A stretch of 64,000 nucleotides of DNA, taken from Streptomyces sp. NBC_00078. Lineage in GTDB: Bacteria > Actinomycetota > Actinomycetes > Streptomycetales > Streptomycetaceae. The stretch lies in assembly GCF_026343335.1 (NCBI RefSeq), contig NZ_JAPELX010000001.1:310001-374000 (forward strand). Reading direction: 5' to 3'. The translations under genes and the position numbers were made by a program. Positions 41,237 through 50,049 of this stretch are shown in pieces. Below the pieces are notes generated by a model. The model was not told the DNA's origin, did not search any database, and saw nothing but the letters and a program-made list of their open reading frames with translations. How positions within the stretch are numbered: position 1 is the first letter of the stretch; each line of letters opens with the position of its first letter.

Positions 41237-42151
41237 TCACCGGTATCCGGTGGTGTCCGCCGGCTTCCCCGCGTCCTGGACCTCGACCACGTACCGCCAG
41301 GCGTCCGGCCGGCTGCCGTCGAGGTCCGTGAAGCCGTACTCCTTGGCCAGTCCCCCACTGGAGAGGGAATCGCCGTTCCACCGGGACACGTCCGGATCGG
41401 CTGCGAGGGCCGCGACGGCTCGGCCCACATAGCGCGGGGTCTCGGAGATGGCGAAGTGGGGGACGCGTTCGAGGGCGTCGTGCCAGTTGTCCTCGCCCAC
41501 GCCGAACTGGTCGAGCATGATCTCCGAGCGCAGCCAGCCGGGGGTCAGCGCGACGGCGGTGGCGCCGCGCGGCCCGAGTTCGTGGCTGAGGGCGAAGGCC
41601 ATGCGCAGCACGGACGTCTTGGCGAGGTCGTAGAAGAAGGAGTTCCGGTAGGTGTCGCGGTTGTACTCGGCGGTTCCGTCGGTGACCTCGACGACCAGTC
41701 CGCCGGGGTGGCGCAGGAGCAGGGGCAGCGCGTGGTGGCTGGTGATGGCATGGGTGTCGACCGCGAGCCGCAGGAGCCTGAGTCCGTTGTCGAGGTCGTG
41801 ATCCCAGACCGGGCTCTCCCATTCGAAGAGGTTCTCGCCGCCCCAGATGTCATTGACGAGGACGTCGAGGCGGCCCTGCTCGTCCGCAACACGGTCCACG
41901 AGGGTGCGGACCTGTGCGGGGTCGAGGTGGTCGGTGGGTACGGCGATGCCCTGGCCGCCGGCCTCGGTGACGAGGTCCGCGGCGTCCTCGATGGTCTCGG
42001 GGCGGTCGTACTCGGAGCGCCGGGTACGGGTGGTGCGGCCGGTGACGTAGACCGTGGCGCCGGCCGCACCGAGTTCCACCGCGATCCCCCGGCCCGCGCC
42101 ACGCGTCGCCCCGGCGACCAGCGCCACCTTGCCCTTCAGCGGTGCGGACAT
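41237..42151 (-). CDS. Short-chain dehydrogenase/reductase
   Basis: 304 residues from ATG at 42151. The cofactor motif is LVAGATRGAGRGIAVELGAAGATVYVTGRTTR; the Arg-rich tail of that motif suggests NADPH. LDVLVNDIWGGENLFEWE replaces the usual NNAG, and the catalytic YDLAK follows a strand GGLVVEVTDGT. The C-terminus contains RYVGRAVAALAADPDVSRWNGDSLSSG, as in the SDR group with an extended end. Substrate unknown. It lies downstream of the DUF4180 gene in the same direction. Confidence 0.86.
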   Translation of the reverse strand: MSAPLKGKVALVAGATRGAGRGIAVELGAAGATVYVTGRTTRTRRSEYDRPETIEDAADLVTEAGGQGIAVPTDHLDPAQVRTLVDRVADEQGRLDVLVNDIWGGENLFEWESPVWDHDLDNGLRLLRLAVDTHAITSHHALPLLLRHPGGLVVEVTDGTAEYNRDTYRNSFFYDLAKTSVLRMAFALSHELGPRGATAVALTPGWLRSEIMLDQFGVGEDNWHDALERVPHFAISETPRYVGRAVAALAADPDVSRWNGDSLSSGGLAKEYGFTDLDGSRPDAWRYVVEVQDAGKPADTTGYR

Positions 42152-42246
42152 GTTCGGCCTCCCGTTTCCCCACGACTGCTGTCACGGTCGAGGATGCCTG
42201 GGAACCCGGACATCTTCTGTCGCCTTTTACGGAGAACCCGGTCCGG

Positions 42247-42621
42247 TCACCCGGCCGGCCGCAGCCTGGCGCCGAGGGCGTCGTCGTCGGCGAGGAACCA
42301 GATGTGGGCGCCCTGGTTGGTCTCGTGGACGAAATCGCGCAGTGCCGTGCTGTCGGCAACAAGCCGGGAGATGTCGCCGACGACGGCGAGGCGCACGCGG
42401 TAGTTCACGAACTTCTGCATGACCGCACCCGCGATTCCCGAACTCAGCCGGAAGAACTCGTCCGCCACCCGTTCCACGGGCAGCACGACCAGCTCGGCAT
42501 CGTGCCCCATCGCGTCGCCGATCAGATCGAGCGCGGCCCGCTCACCGTCGAGCGGCGGGCCCCCGAAGGCGCCGCGCAGCACGCGTACGCCATGGATGGT
42601 TTCGACTGTGTTGGTGGTCAT
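42247..42621 (-). CDS. DUF4180-family protein
   Basis: 124 residues from ATG at 42621. The sequence RLSSGIAGAVMQKFVNYRVRLAVVGDIS and the end FVHETNQGAHIWFLADDDALGARL match DUF4180, small cytoplasmic proteins of unknown role found in many bacteria. The fold is predicted alpha/beta, with no cofactor motif. It is 28 bp downstream of the MBL-fold gene in the same direction and may be cotranscribed with it. Confidence 0.8.
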   Translation of the reverse strand: MTTNTVETIHGVRVLRGAFGGPPLDGERAALDLIGDAMGHDAELVVLPVERVADEFFRLSSGIAGAVMQKFVNYRVRLAVVGDISRLVADSTALRDFVHETNQGAHIWFLADDDALGARLRPAG

Positions 42622-42649
42622 GCTCGGTGATCGTATCCGTCGGCCGCTC

Positions 42650-43279
42650 TCAGTGGCCCCGGGTGATCCATTCCTCCAGGTCGGGGGCTTCGGCGCCGAT
42701 GGTGGTCGCATCGCCGTGGCCGGTGAGGACCTTGGTCTCGGGCGGGAGGGTGAGCAGTCGGTCGCGGACGGAGTTGATGATCGTCGGGAAGTGGGAGTAC
42801 GAGCGGCCGGTGGCGCCCGGGCCGCCCTGGAAGAGGGTGTCGCCAGTGAAGACCGTGGCCAGTGCGGGGTCGTAGAGACAGACGGCGCCCGGCGCGTGCC
42901 CGGGCGTGTGCAGCACCGTGAGGTCGGCGCCCGCGGCCTCGATGACCTGGCCGTCGATCAGATGGGCGTCGGGGTCCCGGTCGGGGTGGGTCTGCTTCCA
43001 CAGCGGCAGGTCGTCGGGGTGCAGCCAGATGGTGGCGCCGGTGCGGTCGGCGAGCGCGGGTGCGGCGTCGATGTGGTCGTTGTGGGCGTGGGTGCACACG
43101 ATGGCCGTGAGCCGTCGGTCCCCCACCGCCTCGGCGATGGCCTCGGCGTCGTGCGCCGCGTCGATGACGATCACCTCGTGGTCGTCGCCGACGATCCACA
43201 CGTTGTTGTCGACCTCCCAGCTGCCGCCGTCGAGGGTGAACCGGCCGGAGGTGACGAGGCGTTCGATGCGCGCGGTCAT
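42650..43279 (-). CDS. MBL-fold hydrolase linked to mycothiol metabolism
   Basis: 209 residues from ATG at 43279, overlapping the upstream stop codon as TGATG; GTG at 43282 would add one residue. The metallo-beta-lactamase zinc motif is CTHAHNDHIDAAP; further ligands are in HTPGHAPGAVCLY, FTGDTLFQGG and LTGHGDATT, the glyoxalase II-like pattern. Tight coupling to the mycothiol-dependent formaldehyde dehydrogenase suggests that it hydrolyses the S-formylmycothiol product to formate and mycothiol. This pairing is common in actinomycetes; the activity is inferred. Confidence 0.88.
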   Translation of the reverse strand: MTARIERLVTSGRFTLDGGSWEVDNNVWIVGDDHEVIVIDAAHDAEAIAEAVGDRRLTAIVCTHAHNDHIDAAPALADRTGATIWLHPDDLPLWKQTHPDRDPDAHLIDGQVIEAAGADLTVLHTPGHAPGAVCLYDPALATVFTGDTLFQGGPGATGRSYSHFPTIINSVRDRLLTLPPETKVLTGHGDATTIGAEAPDLEEWITRGH

Positions 43280-44364
43280 CACAGCACCACCACCGAACGC
43301 AGCACGTCACCGTGGTGCATCCGCTCGAACGCCTTCTCCACCGCGTCGAGTTCGATGGTCTCGGTGACGAACTTGTCCAGCGGCAGGCGACCCTGCAGAT
43401 GCAGGTCGATGAGCATCGGGAAGTCACGGGAGGGCAGGCAGTCGCCGTACCAGGACGACTTCAGCGATCCGCCCCGCCCGAAGACGTCCAGCAGCGGCAG
43501 CTCCAGCTTCATCTCCGGGGTCGGTACACCCACCAGCACGACCGTGCCCGCCAGGTCGCGGGCGTAGAAGGCCTGCTCATACGTCTCCGGGCGGCCCACC
43601 GCCTCGATCACCACGTCCGCGCCGAAGCCACCGGTCAGCTCACGGATCGCCTCCACGGCGTCGCGCTGCCTGGAGTTCACGGTGTGCGTGGCACCCATCT
43701 CGCGCGCCGTGGCCAGCTTCCGGTCGTCGATGTCCACCGCGATGATCCTCGCCGCGCCCGCGAGGTTCGCCCCGGCGACGGCGGCATCGCCGACCCCGCC
43801 GCAGCCGATCACGGCGACACTGTCCCCCCGGCCGACTCCGCCGGTGTTGATGGCCGCCCCGATCCCGGCCATCACGCCACAGCCCAGCAGCCCTGCCACC
43901 TGGGGTGAGACCGACGGGTCGACCTTCGTGCACTGGCCCGCCGCGACCAGCGTCTTCTCCGCGAACGCGCCGATGCCCAGCGCCGGCGACAGCTCCGTGC
44001 CATCGGTGAGGGTCATCTTCTGCTTCGCGTTGTGCGTGTTGAAGCAGTACCACGGCCGGCCCCGCAGGCACGCCCGGCAGTTCCCGCACACCGCACGCCA
44101 GTTGAGGACGACGAAATCTCCGGGCTCGACGTCCGTGACGCCCTCGCCCACCGACTCCACCACGCCCGCGGCCTCATGACCGAGCAGGAAGGGGAAGTCG
44201 TCACTGATCCCGCCCTGCTTGTAGTGCAGGTCGGTATGACAGACCCCGCAGGCCTGGACGCGCACCACCGCCTCCCCGGGCCCCGGATCGGGCACGACGA
44301 TCGTGTCCACCCGCACCGGTTCGTTCTTGCCCGGCGCGATCACGCCGCGTACTTCCTGCGCCAT
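43279..44364 (-). CDS. mscR: S-(hydroxymethyl)mycothiol dehydrogenase
   Basis: 361 residues from ATG at 44364; an open frame upstream to 44502 lacks family similarity. Zinc-dependent alcohol dehydrogenase motifs: [13 protein letters not shown] (catalytic Cys and neighbours), [15 protein letters not shown], and the structural zinc loop [15 protein letters not shown]. The nucleotide-binding region is [22 protein letters not shown] with [10 protein letters not shown], so NAD. The overall sequence is that of the actinobacterial mycothiol-dependent formaldehyde/nitrosomycothiol reductase class (MscR, also called AdhE2/FadH). It oxidises the formaldehyde-mycothiol adduct, feeding the coupled MBL hydrolase. 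Confidence 0.92.
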   Translation of the reverse strand: MAQEVRGVIAPGKNEPVRVDTIVVPDPGPGEAVVRVQACGVCHTDLHYKQGGISDDFPFLLGHEAAGVVESVGEGVTDVEPGDFVVLNWRAVCGNCRACLRGRPWYCFNTHNAKQKMTLTDGTELSPALGIGAFAEKTLVAAGQCTKVDPSVSPQVAGLLGCGVMAGIGAAINTGGVGRGDSVAVIGCGGVGDAAVAGANLAGAARIIAVDIDDRKLATAREMGATHTVNSRQRDAVEAIRELTGGFGADVVIEAVGRPETYEQAFYARDLAGTVVLVGVPTPEMKLELPLLDVFGRGGSLKSSWYGDCLPSRDFPMLIDLHLQGRLPLDKFVTETIELDAVEKAFERMHHGDVLRSVVVL

Positions 44365-44419
44365 GGTGGTGAACCCTTCGTCGGCTGCTGTCCGTCCTTC
44401 CGACCCTACGGGTGACTGA

Positions 44420-44623
44420 TCAGTAACGGCGGCGGTGGTCCCACGCCCGTGCGAAGCCCTCGGCGGCGGCGCGCGGTTCGGCGTCGGACCCGGCGGACCC
44501 ATGGACGTAGGCCCGCTCGCCGTCTCGTACGGCCTGCAGGAGCGTGCGGCGGACCTCGGCGGGGTGCCACGGAACGTGCACGCTCCAGCCGTGGTCGGCG
44601 GCGAACCTGGTCAGCTCCGGCAC
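44420..44623 (-). pseudogene. Short fragment, possibly from a transketolase-like gene
   Basis: A 67-residue frame from GTG at 44623, with the same frame open and sensible further upstream ([18 protein letters not shown]). [34 protein letters not shown] resembles the linker between pyrimidine and C-terminal domains of transketolase-like enzymes, but the similarity is weak and from memory. The rest of any such gene is absent on both sides. It may be a relic or a short protein. It lies upstream of the mscR gene in the same direction, with 55 bp between. Confidence 0.35.
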
Positions 44624-44821
44624 GGCTCCGTGGCCGACGAGGACGGGGCCGTCCGGCCTACGCCGCGCTCGGGCCCGGTGACGCCGTGACCGGCAGGCTC
44701 GCCGGCCGTCTGTCCGAAGGCGCCGGCCGACCGCTCACCCTCCCGATGGCACAAAACTGGCAGGCAGCACGGCAGGAGGCCGACGTAGCCTGAACGCTTC
44801 AGTCCAATACCGAGGAGCGCC

Positions 44822-46576
44822 GTGAGCATCGCAGAGACCGAGTCCGGCCCGCCCGCCTGGCGGTTGCTCCTCGCCTACGTGCGGCCGCATCGGTGGGCGC
44901 TGCTGGCGGGCGCCTTGCTCTCGCTGGTCACGGGCGCCACCGGGCTGCTGTTGCCGCTGGTGGCCAAGGGCCTGATCGACGACCTTTCGCACGATCGGGC
45001 CATCACCGGCGCGCTGGTGGTCATGTCGGTCCTGGTGGTCGTCAACGCGGCGGTCGGCGCGCTCGGCTCGTATGTGCTGCGTCGCACCGCGGAGTCGGTG
45101 GTCCTCGGTGCGCGGCGTACCTTGTCGTCGTATCTGCTGAGGCTGCGGATCCCGGCGGTGGACCGCAGCGAGCCGGGCGATCTGATGGCCCGTATCACCT
45201 CGGACACCACTCTGCTGCGCGAGGTCACCACCGACTCGCTGGTCGGACTGGGCACCGGCGGGCTCACACTCGTCGCGACCGTGGCGATGATGGGCCTGGT
45301 GGACCCGGTGCTGCTCGCCGTCACCCTGGGCGTGATCCTGGGCGCGGGCACGGTGCTCGGGGTGATCGTGCCGCGCATCAACCGGGCGAGCCGGCAGGCG
45401 CAGGACGCGGTCGGCGTGATGGGCGCCTCGCTGGAGCGGATCCTCGGCGCGCTGCGCACGGTGAAGGCGTCCGGCGCCGAGCACCGGGAGGAGCGGACGC
45501 TGCACGAGGCCGCCGAGGAGTCGTGGCGGCAGAGCGTACGGGCCGCCAAGTGGTCGGCGGCGGCGGGCAACACGGCTGGTCTCGCGATGCAGATCGCGTT
45601 CATCACGGTGCTCGCGGTGGGCGGGGCGCGGGTGGCGACCGGCTCCATCCAGGTGGGCACGCTGGTGGCGTTCCTGCTGTACGTCTTCTACCTCATGTCC
45701 CCGATCCAGCAGGTGGTCGGCGCGATCACGCAGTACCAGACGGGCGCCGCCGCGCTCGCCCGGATCCAGGAGGCGCTGAGTCTGCCGTCCGAACCGGCCA
45801 CCGCGCCCGCCCCGTTGCCCTCCGCAGACGCCCAGCCGGCATCCCTCGCCTTCGACGAGGTCCGTTTCCGGTACGCCGACGATCTGCCGTACGTCCACCA
45901 CGGGGTGACGTTCGCCGTGCCCGCGCGGGGCATGACGGCGTTCGTCGGGCCGTCAGGCGCGGGCAAGACCACGGTGTTCTCGCTCATCGAGCGGTTCTAC
46001 GATCCCGAGTCCGGCACCATCACCCTCGACGGACTGGGCCTGCCGGACTGGGAGTTGCCCCCGCTCCGTGCGGCGATCGGCTATGTGGAGCAGGACGCCC
46101 CGGTGCTGTCGGGTTCGCTGCGGGACAATGTGCTGCTGGGCAACCCGGACGCCGACGAGGACGCGCTCGACCGAGTACTCAAGACGACCCGCCTCGACGG
46201 GCTGGTCGCCCGCCTGCCGAAGGGCCTCGACACGCTGGTGGGACATCGCGGCACCAAGCTGTCGGGCGGCGAGCGGCAGCGGGTCGCCATCGCCCGTGCA
46301 CTGCTGCGCCGGCCACGGCTGCTGCTGCTCGACGAGGCCACCTCACAGCTCGACGCGGTCAACGAGGCGGCGCTGCGGGACACCGTCTCCGATGTCGCGC
46401 GTACGACGACGGTCCTCGTCGTCGCCCACCGGCTGTCCACGGTGACGATGGCCGACCGGATCGTGGTCATGGACGCGGGACGGGTGCGTGCGGTCGGCAC
46501 CCATCGTGAACTGGTCGCCGCCGATCCGCTCTACGCCGAGCTGGCGGCCACTCAGTTCCTGGCCACGGCAGACTGA
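44822..46576 (+). CDS. ABC exporter with fused membrane and ATPase domains
   Basis: 584 residues from GTG at 44822 with GAGGAG upstream. Residues about 15-310 form the six-helix exporter domain ([24 protein letters not shown] onward). The ATPase has Walker [12 protein letters not shown]-loop [18 protein letters not shown], signature [17 protein letters not shown], Walker [14 protein letters not shown] and the H-loop VVAHRLSTV. It is a half-transporter that should work as a homodimer and export a lipid, drug or peptide. The substrate is unknown. It stands alone; a tRNA remnant begins 4 bp past its stop. Confidence 0.92.
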   Translation: MSIAETESGPPAWRLLLAYVRPHRWALLAGALLSLVTGATGLLLPLVAKGLIDDLSHDRAITGALVVMSVLVVVNAAVGALGSYVLRRTAESVVLGARRTLSSYLLRLRIPAVDRSEPGDLMARITSDTTLLREVTTDSLVGLGTGGLTLVATVAMMGLVDPVLLAVTLGVILGAGTVLGVIVPRINRASRQAQDAVGVMGASLERILGALRTVKASGAEHREERTLHEAAEESWRQSVRAAKWSAAAGNTAGLAMQIAFITVLAVGGARVATGSIQVGTLVAFLLYVFYLMSPIQQVVGAITQYQTGAAALARIQEALSLPSEPATAPAPLPSADAQPASLAFDEVRFRYADDLPYVHHGVTFAVPARGMTAFVGPSGAGKTTVFSLIERFYDPESGTITLDGLGLPDWELPPLRAAIGYVEQDAPVLSGSLRDNVLLGNPDADEDALDRVLKTTRLDGLVARLPKGLDTLVGHRGTKLSGGERQRVAIARALLRRPRLLLLDEATSQLDAVNEAALRDTVSDVARTTTVLVVAHRLSTVTMADRIVVMDAGRVRAVGTHRELVAADPLYAELAATQFLATAD

Positions 46577-46580
46577 CCCG

Positions 46581-46630
46581 CTCCGCTTCCCGAACTGAGA
46601 GCGCGAGTTCGATTCTCGTCACCCTCTCCA
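46581..46630 (+). pseudogene. 3' remnant of tRNA-Gly (CCC anticodon)
   Basis: The 50 bases hold a degraded anticodon arm with CTTCCCGA (anticodon CCC), a variable region, a T arm GCGAG-TTCGATT-CTCGT, and the acceptor strand CACCCTC-T-CCA. They follow the known layout of bacterial tRNA-Gly(CCC), which has U before CCA. The 5' half (acceptor strand, D arm) is missing; the ABC exporter stop is 4 bp away. 3' tRNA ends are the usual att core of Streptomyces integrative elements, so this is likely an old att site. Confidence 0.7.
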
Positions 46631-46697
46631 GCAGAAACCCCGCCTCGGGTCGCCGCGCTCGCGCAACCCTCCCGCGCGCCCGACACACAACGTCGGC

Positions 46698-46901
46698 TCA
46701 GAACGCCGGCGCGGATTGCTCTTGCTGCGGGCTCTGGCTGCGTGCCCTGAGCAGCACGTCCCGTAGACGGTTGTGTGTCATGGCCAGGCCCACCGTCACC
46801 GCACCGCGCGCTGTCGACAGTCCCAGCTCCGTACCCCTGGCGTGCCCGTAAGCGCGGTCAACCACGGTCAACAGGGGTGCGATCCGACCGGAACAACCAT
46901 G
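46698..46901 (-). pseudogene. Short ORF remnant next to the tRNA fragment
   Basis: Between a TGA at 46902 and its own stop at 46698 lies a 67-codon open frame. It includes VVDRAYGHARGTELGLSTAR and AMTHNRLRDVLLRARSQSPQ, a helical, basic sequence that reads like the C-terminal part of a real protein. A GTG at 46865 gives 55 residues. Third-position GC is lower than in neighbouring genes, as often in mobile-element genes. I do not recognise it. Its place beside a tRNA 3' end suggests a leftover of an integrated element. Confidence 0.4.
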
Positions 46902-46943
46902 TCAACACAGCACATCTCCGCAGGTCAGAGGTAGATGGGCCAG

Positions 46944-47798
46944 TCAAGCGCCATCGCTTCCCAGTCTGCGCAACCGCTCCGCGTCGCCGGTGCGGGGACA
47001 GGTCACGCACGACTCGGCGGGCCGGATCGCATAGAACATGCAGCAGCCGGTACGGGTACGGGTGATGTGCCGTCGGCCGTCGACTCCGGCCAGGTCACGG
47101 AAGCCGGCGCCGGCCGGGTACGGGGCCATGCCGATCGGCAGCACTTCGGTGGCGGCGCGCACGGCGTCGCCCTCCTGGTCAAGCATCCGGCCCAGGTACC
47201 AGATGCCGGACACGAGGTCGTCGGCGACCATGCCCCACATCGACCGTGCCCCGCGTCGTGCGGTGGGGCCGATCGCGGCCAGGAGCGGACGCATGTGATC
47301 GGCCATCGCCTTGCGCAGCGCGGCCCGCAGCTGGTCCTCGTGGCGGAGCGTCAGCACGCCGGGCTGCGAGGCGACCAAGTCGCCCGCCAGGCAAGCCAGT
47401 TCGGTGCCGGGTGTGATCTCGTACCTGCCTGTGGCGAGGTCCAGCCGGACGTCGTCGAGCCGGATCTGGGGCACGCGCCGCTGGAGATACCAGGCCCCGC
47501 CCATCAGCACGCCGAGGTTCCAGGCGTAGGCGTGCAGGGCGCGCGAGGCGGCGACGTCACGGCGGGCAGCGACCTGGTGACGGTCGTGGATACGGGCCGC
47601 CTCGGCGTCGACGAAGGCGGCGAGCGCGGCCCGGTCCGAGGCCAGCTCGGCCGCGGTGACCGCTGTCGGGGCCGGTTCGTGGCCCGGCGCCACGACCCGT
47701 ACCGCCAGCGCTTCGCAGACCTCGCACAGTCTCCGGTAGACACCGCCGAGGGCATGCGTGACGTCACCGGCGGAGTGGGCCTTCAGAGCCACGGACAT
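46944..47798 (-). CDS. FhuF-like ferric-siderophore reductase
   Basis: 284 residues from ATG at 47798. The C-terminus has the Cys cluster of FhuF-like [2Fe-2S] proteins: TGCCMFYAIRPAESCVTCPR (CC...C..C). The remaining sequence is helical (RLCEVCEALAVRVVAPGHEPAP; AYAWNLGVLMGGAWYLQRR) with the family's alpha-helical N-terminal part. FhuF-type reductases release iron from imported siderophores in the cytoplasm. It starts opposite a siderophore transport operon. An iron box at 47835-47853 lies 37 bp upstream of the start, so it is very likely repressed by iron through DmdR1/IdeR. Confidence 0.88.
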   Translation of the reverse strand: MSVALKAHSAGDVTHALGGVYRRLCEVCEALAVRVVAPGHEPAPTAVTAAELASDRAALAAFVDAEAARIHDRHQVAARRDVAASRALHAYAWNLGVLMGGAWYLQRRVPQIRLDDVRLDLATGRYEITPGTELACLAGDLVASQPGVLTLRHEDQLRAALRKAMADHMRPLLAAIGPTARRGARSMWGMVADDLVSGIWYLGRMLDQEGDAVRAATEVLPIGMAPYPAGAGFRDLAGVDGRRHITRTRTGCCMFYAIRPAESCVTCPRTGDAERLRRLGSDGA

Positions 47799-47834
47799 GG
47801 GCGCTCCAGCACAGGAGATTCACAAGACAGCCAG

Positions 47835-47853
47835 CAAGGTCAGGCTTACCTTA
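47835..47853 (-). promoter_or_regulatory. Iron box upstream of the FhuF-like gene
   Basis: CAAGGTCAGGCTTACCTTA matches the DmdR/IdeR consensus TTAGGTTAGGCTAACCTAA at 13 or more of 19 positions, including the AGG-CT-CCT core spacing. It is 37 bp upstream of the reductase start, where it would overlap its promoter. Confidence 0.78.
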
Positions 47854-47947
47854 CTTCACGCCTGGTGAGTTGGCCTACGGGGGGCATCGGCAGCCCCCGA
47901 ATCACGAAGCGCCCAGGTCGGGGCCATCTCTGCGGCCGGTTGAAAAG

Positions 47948-47966
47948 TAAAGGTAGGCTCACCTAA
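47948..47966 (+). promoter_or_regulatory. Iron box upstream of the siderophore operon
   Basis: TAAAGGTAGGCTCACCTAA closely matches the same consensus, with the CCTAA arm perfect. It ends 11 bp before the GTG of the first permease gene, so bound DmdR/IdeR would block the promoter or the transcription start of the NIS operon. Confidence 0.85.
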
Positions 47967-47977
47967 GCTCACGGCTT

Positions 47978-49003
47978 GTGACCGTGACCCAACGGGCCGC
48001 TCCCAACGGCGTGCCCTCCCCTGCCCGCAGACACGTCCCCGTGTTCGTCGCCGGACTTGGCGCCCTCGCGCTCTGTACCGCGCTCAGCCTCGCCCTCGGC
48101 GCCCGGTCGGTACCCCTGTCCACGGTCGCCGACGCGCTGTTCGGTCACGCCCACGGCCGGGAGGCGCTCGTGGTCACCGGGCTGCGGCTGCCGCGCACCG
48201 TCATCGGCCTCGCGGTCGGCGCGGCGCTCGGGGTCGCGGGCGCCGTGGCCCAGGGCATCACCCGCAACCCGCTCGCGTCGCCGACCACTCTCGGCATCAA
48301 CGCCGGCGCCGGTTTCGCGGTGGTCGCCGCGATCTTCGCGCTGAAGCTCAACGACCCTGTGCAGTATGTGTGGTTCGCGTTCGCCGGCGCCGCGGGCGCC
48401 GCCCTGTTCGCCCAGGCGCTGGCCCGCCGCGCCGGGGACATCGATCCCGTACGGCTCGCGCTCGGCGGCACCGTTCTCCAACTCGTGCTGCTGTCCTGGA
48501 CGTCGGCGGTGATGCTGATGAACCAGCGCACCCTCGACGAGGCCCGCTTCTGGCTGGCAGGATCCCTGTCCGGCAGGCCCCTCGACGTGCTGTGGCCGGT
48601 GCTGCCGGCCGTGCTGCTCGGGCTGGTGGTCGCGCTGGCCGTGTCCCCCGCGCTCAACGCCCTTGCCCTGGGCGACGATTCGGCCCAGGCGCTCGGTGTG
48701 CCGGTGGCCCGGATCCGACTGGCCGGCGGCATCGCGGTGGTCCTGCTCGCCGGTTCGGCGGTCGCGGTGGCCGGGCCGGTCGCCTTCGTAGGTCTCGCCG
48801 CGCCCCATCTGGTACGCCCCCTCCTCGGCGCCGACCACCGGTTGCTGGTGCCCGGCTGTCTGATCGCCGGACCGGTGCTCCTGCTGTCGGCCGATGTCCT
48901 CGGCCGGATGGTGATCCGCCCCTCGGAGCTGGAAGTGGGCATCGTGACGGCGTTCCTGGGCGCGCCCCTGCTGGCACTGCTGGCCCGGAAGGTGGCCCGA
49001 TGA
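47978..49003 (+). CDS. FecCD-family siderophore permease (first subunit)
   Basis: 341 residues from GTG at 47978. About nine to ten membrane segments of the BtuC/FhuB type, starting VFVAGLGALALCTALSLALGA. Family signatures are LRLPRTVIGLAVGAALGVAGAVAQGITRNPLASPTTLGINAGAGF and VAGPVAFVGLAAPHLVRPLLGADHR, the loop contacting the ATPase. With the next gene it forms a heterodimeric channel for ferric siderophore uptake. The start codon lies 11 bp after an iron box. Its stop overlaps the second permease start by 4 bp. Confidence 0.93.
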   Translation: MTVTQRAAPNGVPSPARRHVPVFVAGLGALALCTALSLALGARSVPLSTVADALFGHAHGREALVVTGLRLPRTVIGLAVGAALGVAGAVAQGITRNPLASPTTLGINAGAGFAVVAAIFALKLNDPVQYVWFAFAGAAGAALFAQALARRAGDIDPVRLALGGTVLQLVLLSWTSAVMLMNQRTLDEARFWLAGSLSGRPLDVLWPVLPAVLLGLVVALAVSPALNALALGDDSAQALGVPVARIRLAGGIAVVLLAGSAVAVAGPVAFVGLAAPHLVRPLLGADHRLLVPGCLIAGPVLLLSADVLGRMVIRPSELEVGIVTAFLGAPLLALLARKVAR

Positions 49004-50049
49004 CCGGCACCGTCGCCTTGGTTCGTGCGAGGTCAGGGTCCTTTGTCCGGGTACGTCGCCGTGTCGTGGTGTTCACCGCCTCCTGTCTCGTCGCGCTGTT
49101 CGTGCTGCTCACCGTCTCCCTGACGACGGGTGAGATGCGGATGCCCGCGGGCACGGCGCTGCGTGCGCTGGCCGGCCTCGGGGATCCGGGGGACGTGCTG
49201 GTGGTGCAGCAGTTCCGGGCACCGAGGACCGTGGCGGCCATCGTCGCCGGTGCGGGGCTGGGCGCGGCGGGCTGTGTGCTGCAACGGCTGTTCCGCAATC
49301 CCCTGGCATCCCCGGATGTCATGGGCGTGACAGGCGGGGCGTCGTTGGGCGCGGTCGCGCTCATCGCCGCCGGGGCCTCACAGACGCTGGTCCCGCTCGG
49401 AGCCCTCGGCGGAGGCCTGCTCGCGGCCCTGCTGCTGGGCGTGTTCGCCTGGCGGTCCGGGCTCGCCGTCACCCGGCTCGTACTCACCGGGCTGGCCGTG
49501 CAGGCGGGACTGGCCGCCGCCGTGAACCTGATGATCGTGCGCTTCCCGGCCGAACTCGCCGGGTCCGCGCTGCAGTGGACCACGGGGTCGGTGTACGGCC
49601 GTACGTGGACGGAGGTGTCGGGAGCGGGCGGCGCCATGGTGCTCGCGCTCGCTGTCACCCTCGTACTGCACCGCCGGCTGGCCGTGCTGGACCTCGGGGA
49701 CGACTCGGCGGGTGCCCTGGGCCTGCGAACCTCGGCCGCCCGTCTTCAACTCCTGTTCGTGGCCGTCGCGTTGGCGTCGCTGGCGGCCGCGGTCGCGGGT
49801 CCGGTGACCTTCGTCGCGCTCGCCGTACCGCACATCGTGCGGTTCGTCACCGGTCCGCCCACGGCCGCCTCCCTGGGGCTGGCCGGTCTCACGGGAGCGG
49901 TGCTGCTGCTCGCCTCCGACCTCGTGGTCCAGCACCTGCTGCCGATCGAGGGGCTGCCGGTGGGCGCGGTCACCGCCACGCTCGGCGCGCCCTGGCTGCT
50001 GGTGCTGATGTTCCGGCAGAGCTCACCCCTCCAGAGGAGCCGGGCATGA
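49000..50049 (+). CDS. FecCD-family siderophore permease (second subunit)
   Basis: 349 residues from ATG at 49000, overlapping the previous gene by 4 bp. Signatures: FRAPRTVAAIVAGAGLGAAGCVLQRLFRNPLASPDVMGVTGGASLGA, ALQWTTGSVYGRTW and VAGPVTFVALAVPHIVRF with the coupling loop. About nine to ten membrane helices. It is the partner of the first FecCD subunit in a ferric-siderophore importer. Its stop overlaps the ATPase start by 4 bp, which should keep the three components balanced. Confidence 0.93.
   Translation: MTGTVALVRARSGSFVRVRRRVVVFTASCLVALFVLLTVSLTTGEMRMPAGTALRALAGLGDPGDVLVVQQFRAPRTVAAIVAGAGLGAAGCVLQRLFRNPLASPDVMGVTGGASLGAVALIAAGASQTLVPLGALGGGLLAALLLGVFAWRSGLAVTRLVLTGLAVQAGLAAAVNLMIVRFPAELAGSALQWTTGSVYGRTWTEVSGAGGAMVLALAVTLVLHRRLAVLDLGDDSAGALGLRTSAARLQLLFVAVALASLAAAVAGPVTFVALAVPHIVRFVTGPPTAASLGLAGLTGAVLLLASDLVVQHLLPIEGLPVGAVTATLGAPWLLVLMFRQSSPLQRSRA

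Noticed and set aside
40999..42403. The 567-codon protein from 40700 taken at full length
   Set aside because: Residues beyond about 175 are the antisense of the intact SDR gene, so only the first part is annotated.
46467..46688. A 73-codon minus-strand ORF containing ERVTRIELALSVREAE
   Set aside because: The peptide is the antisense reading of the tRNA-Gly remnant; such TRIELA-type peptides are a common misannotation at tRNA genes.
46857..46875. Direct repeat GGTCAAC-CAC-GGTCAAC as a possible integrase arm site
   Set aside because: It is explained by the codons of LTVVDR in the short ORF on the other strand; no further copies were seen.
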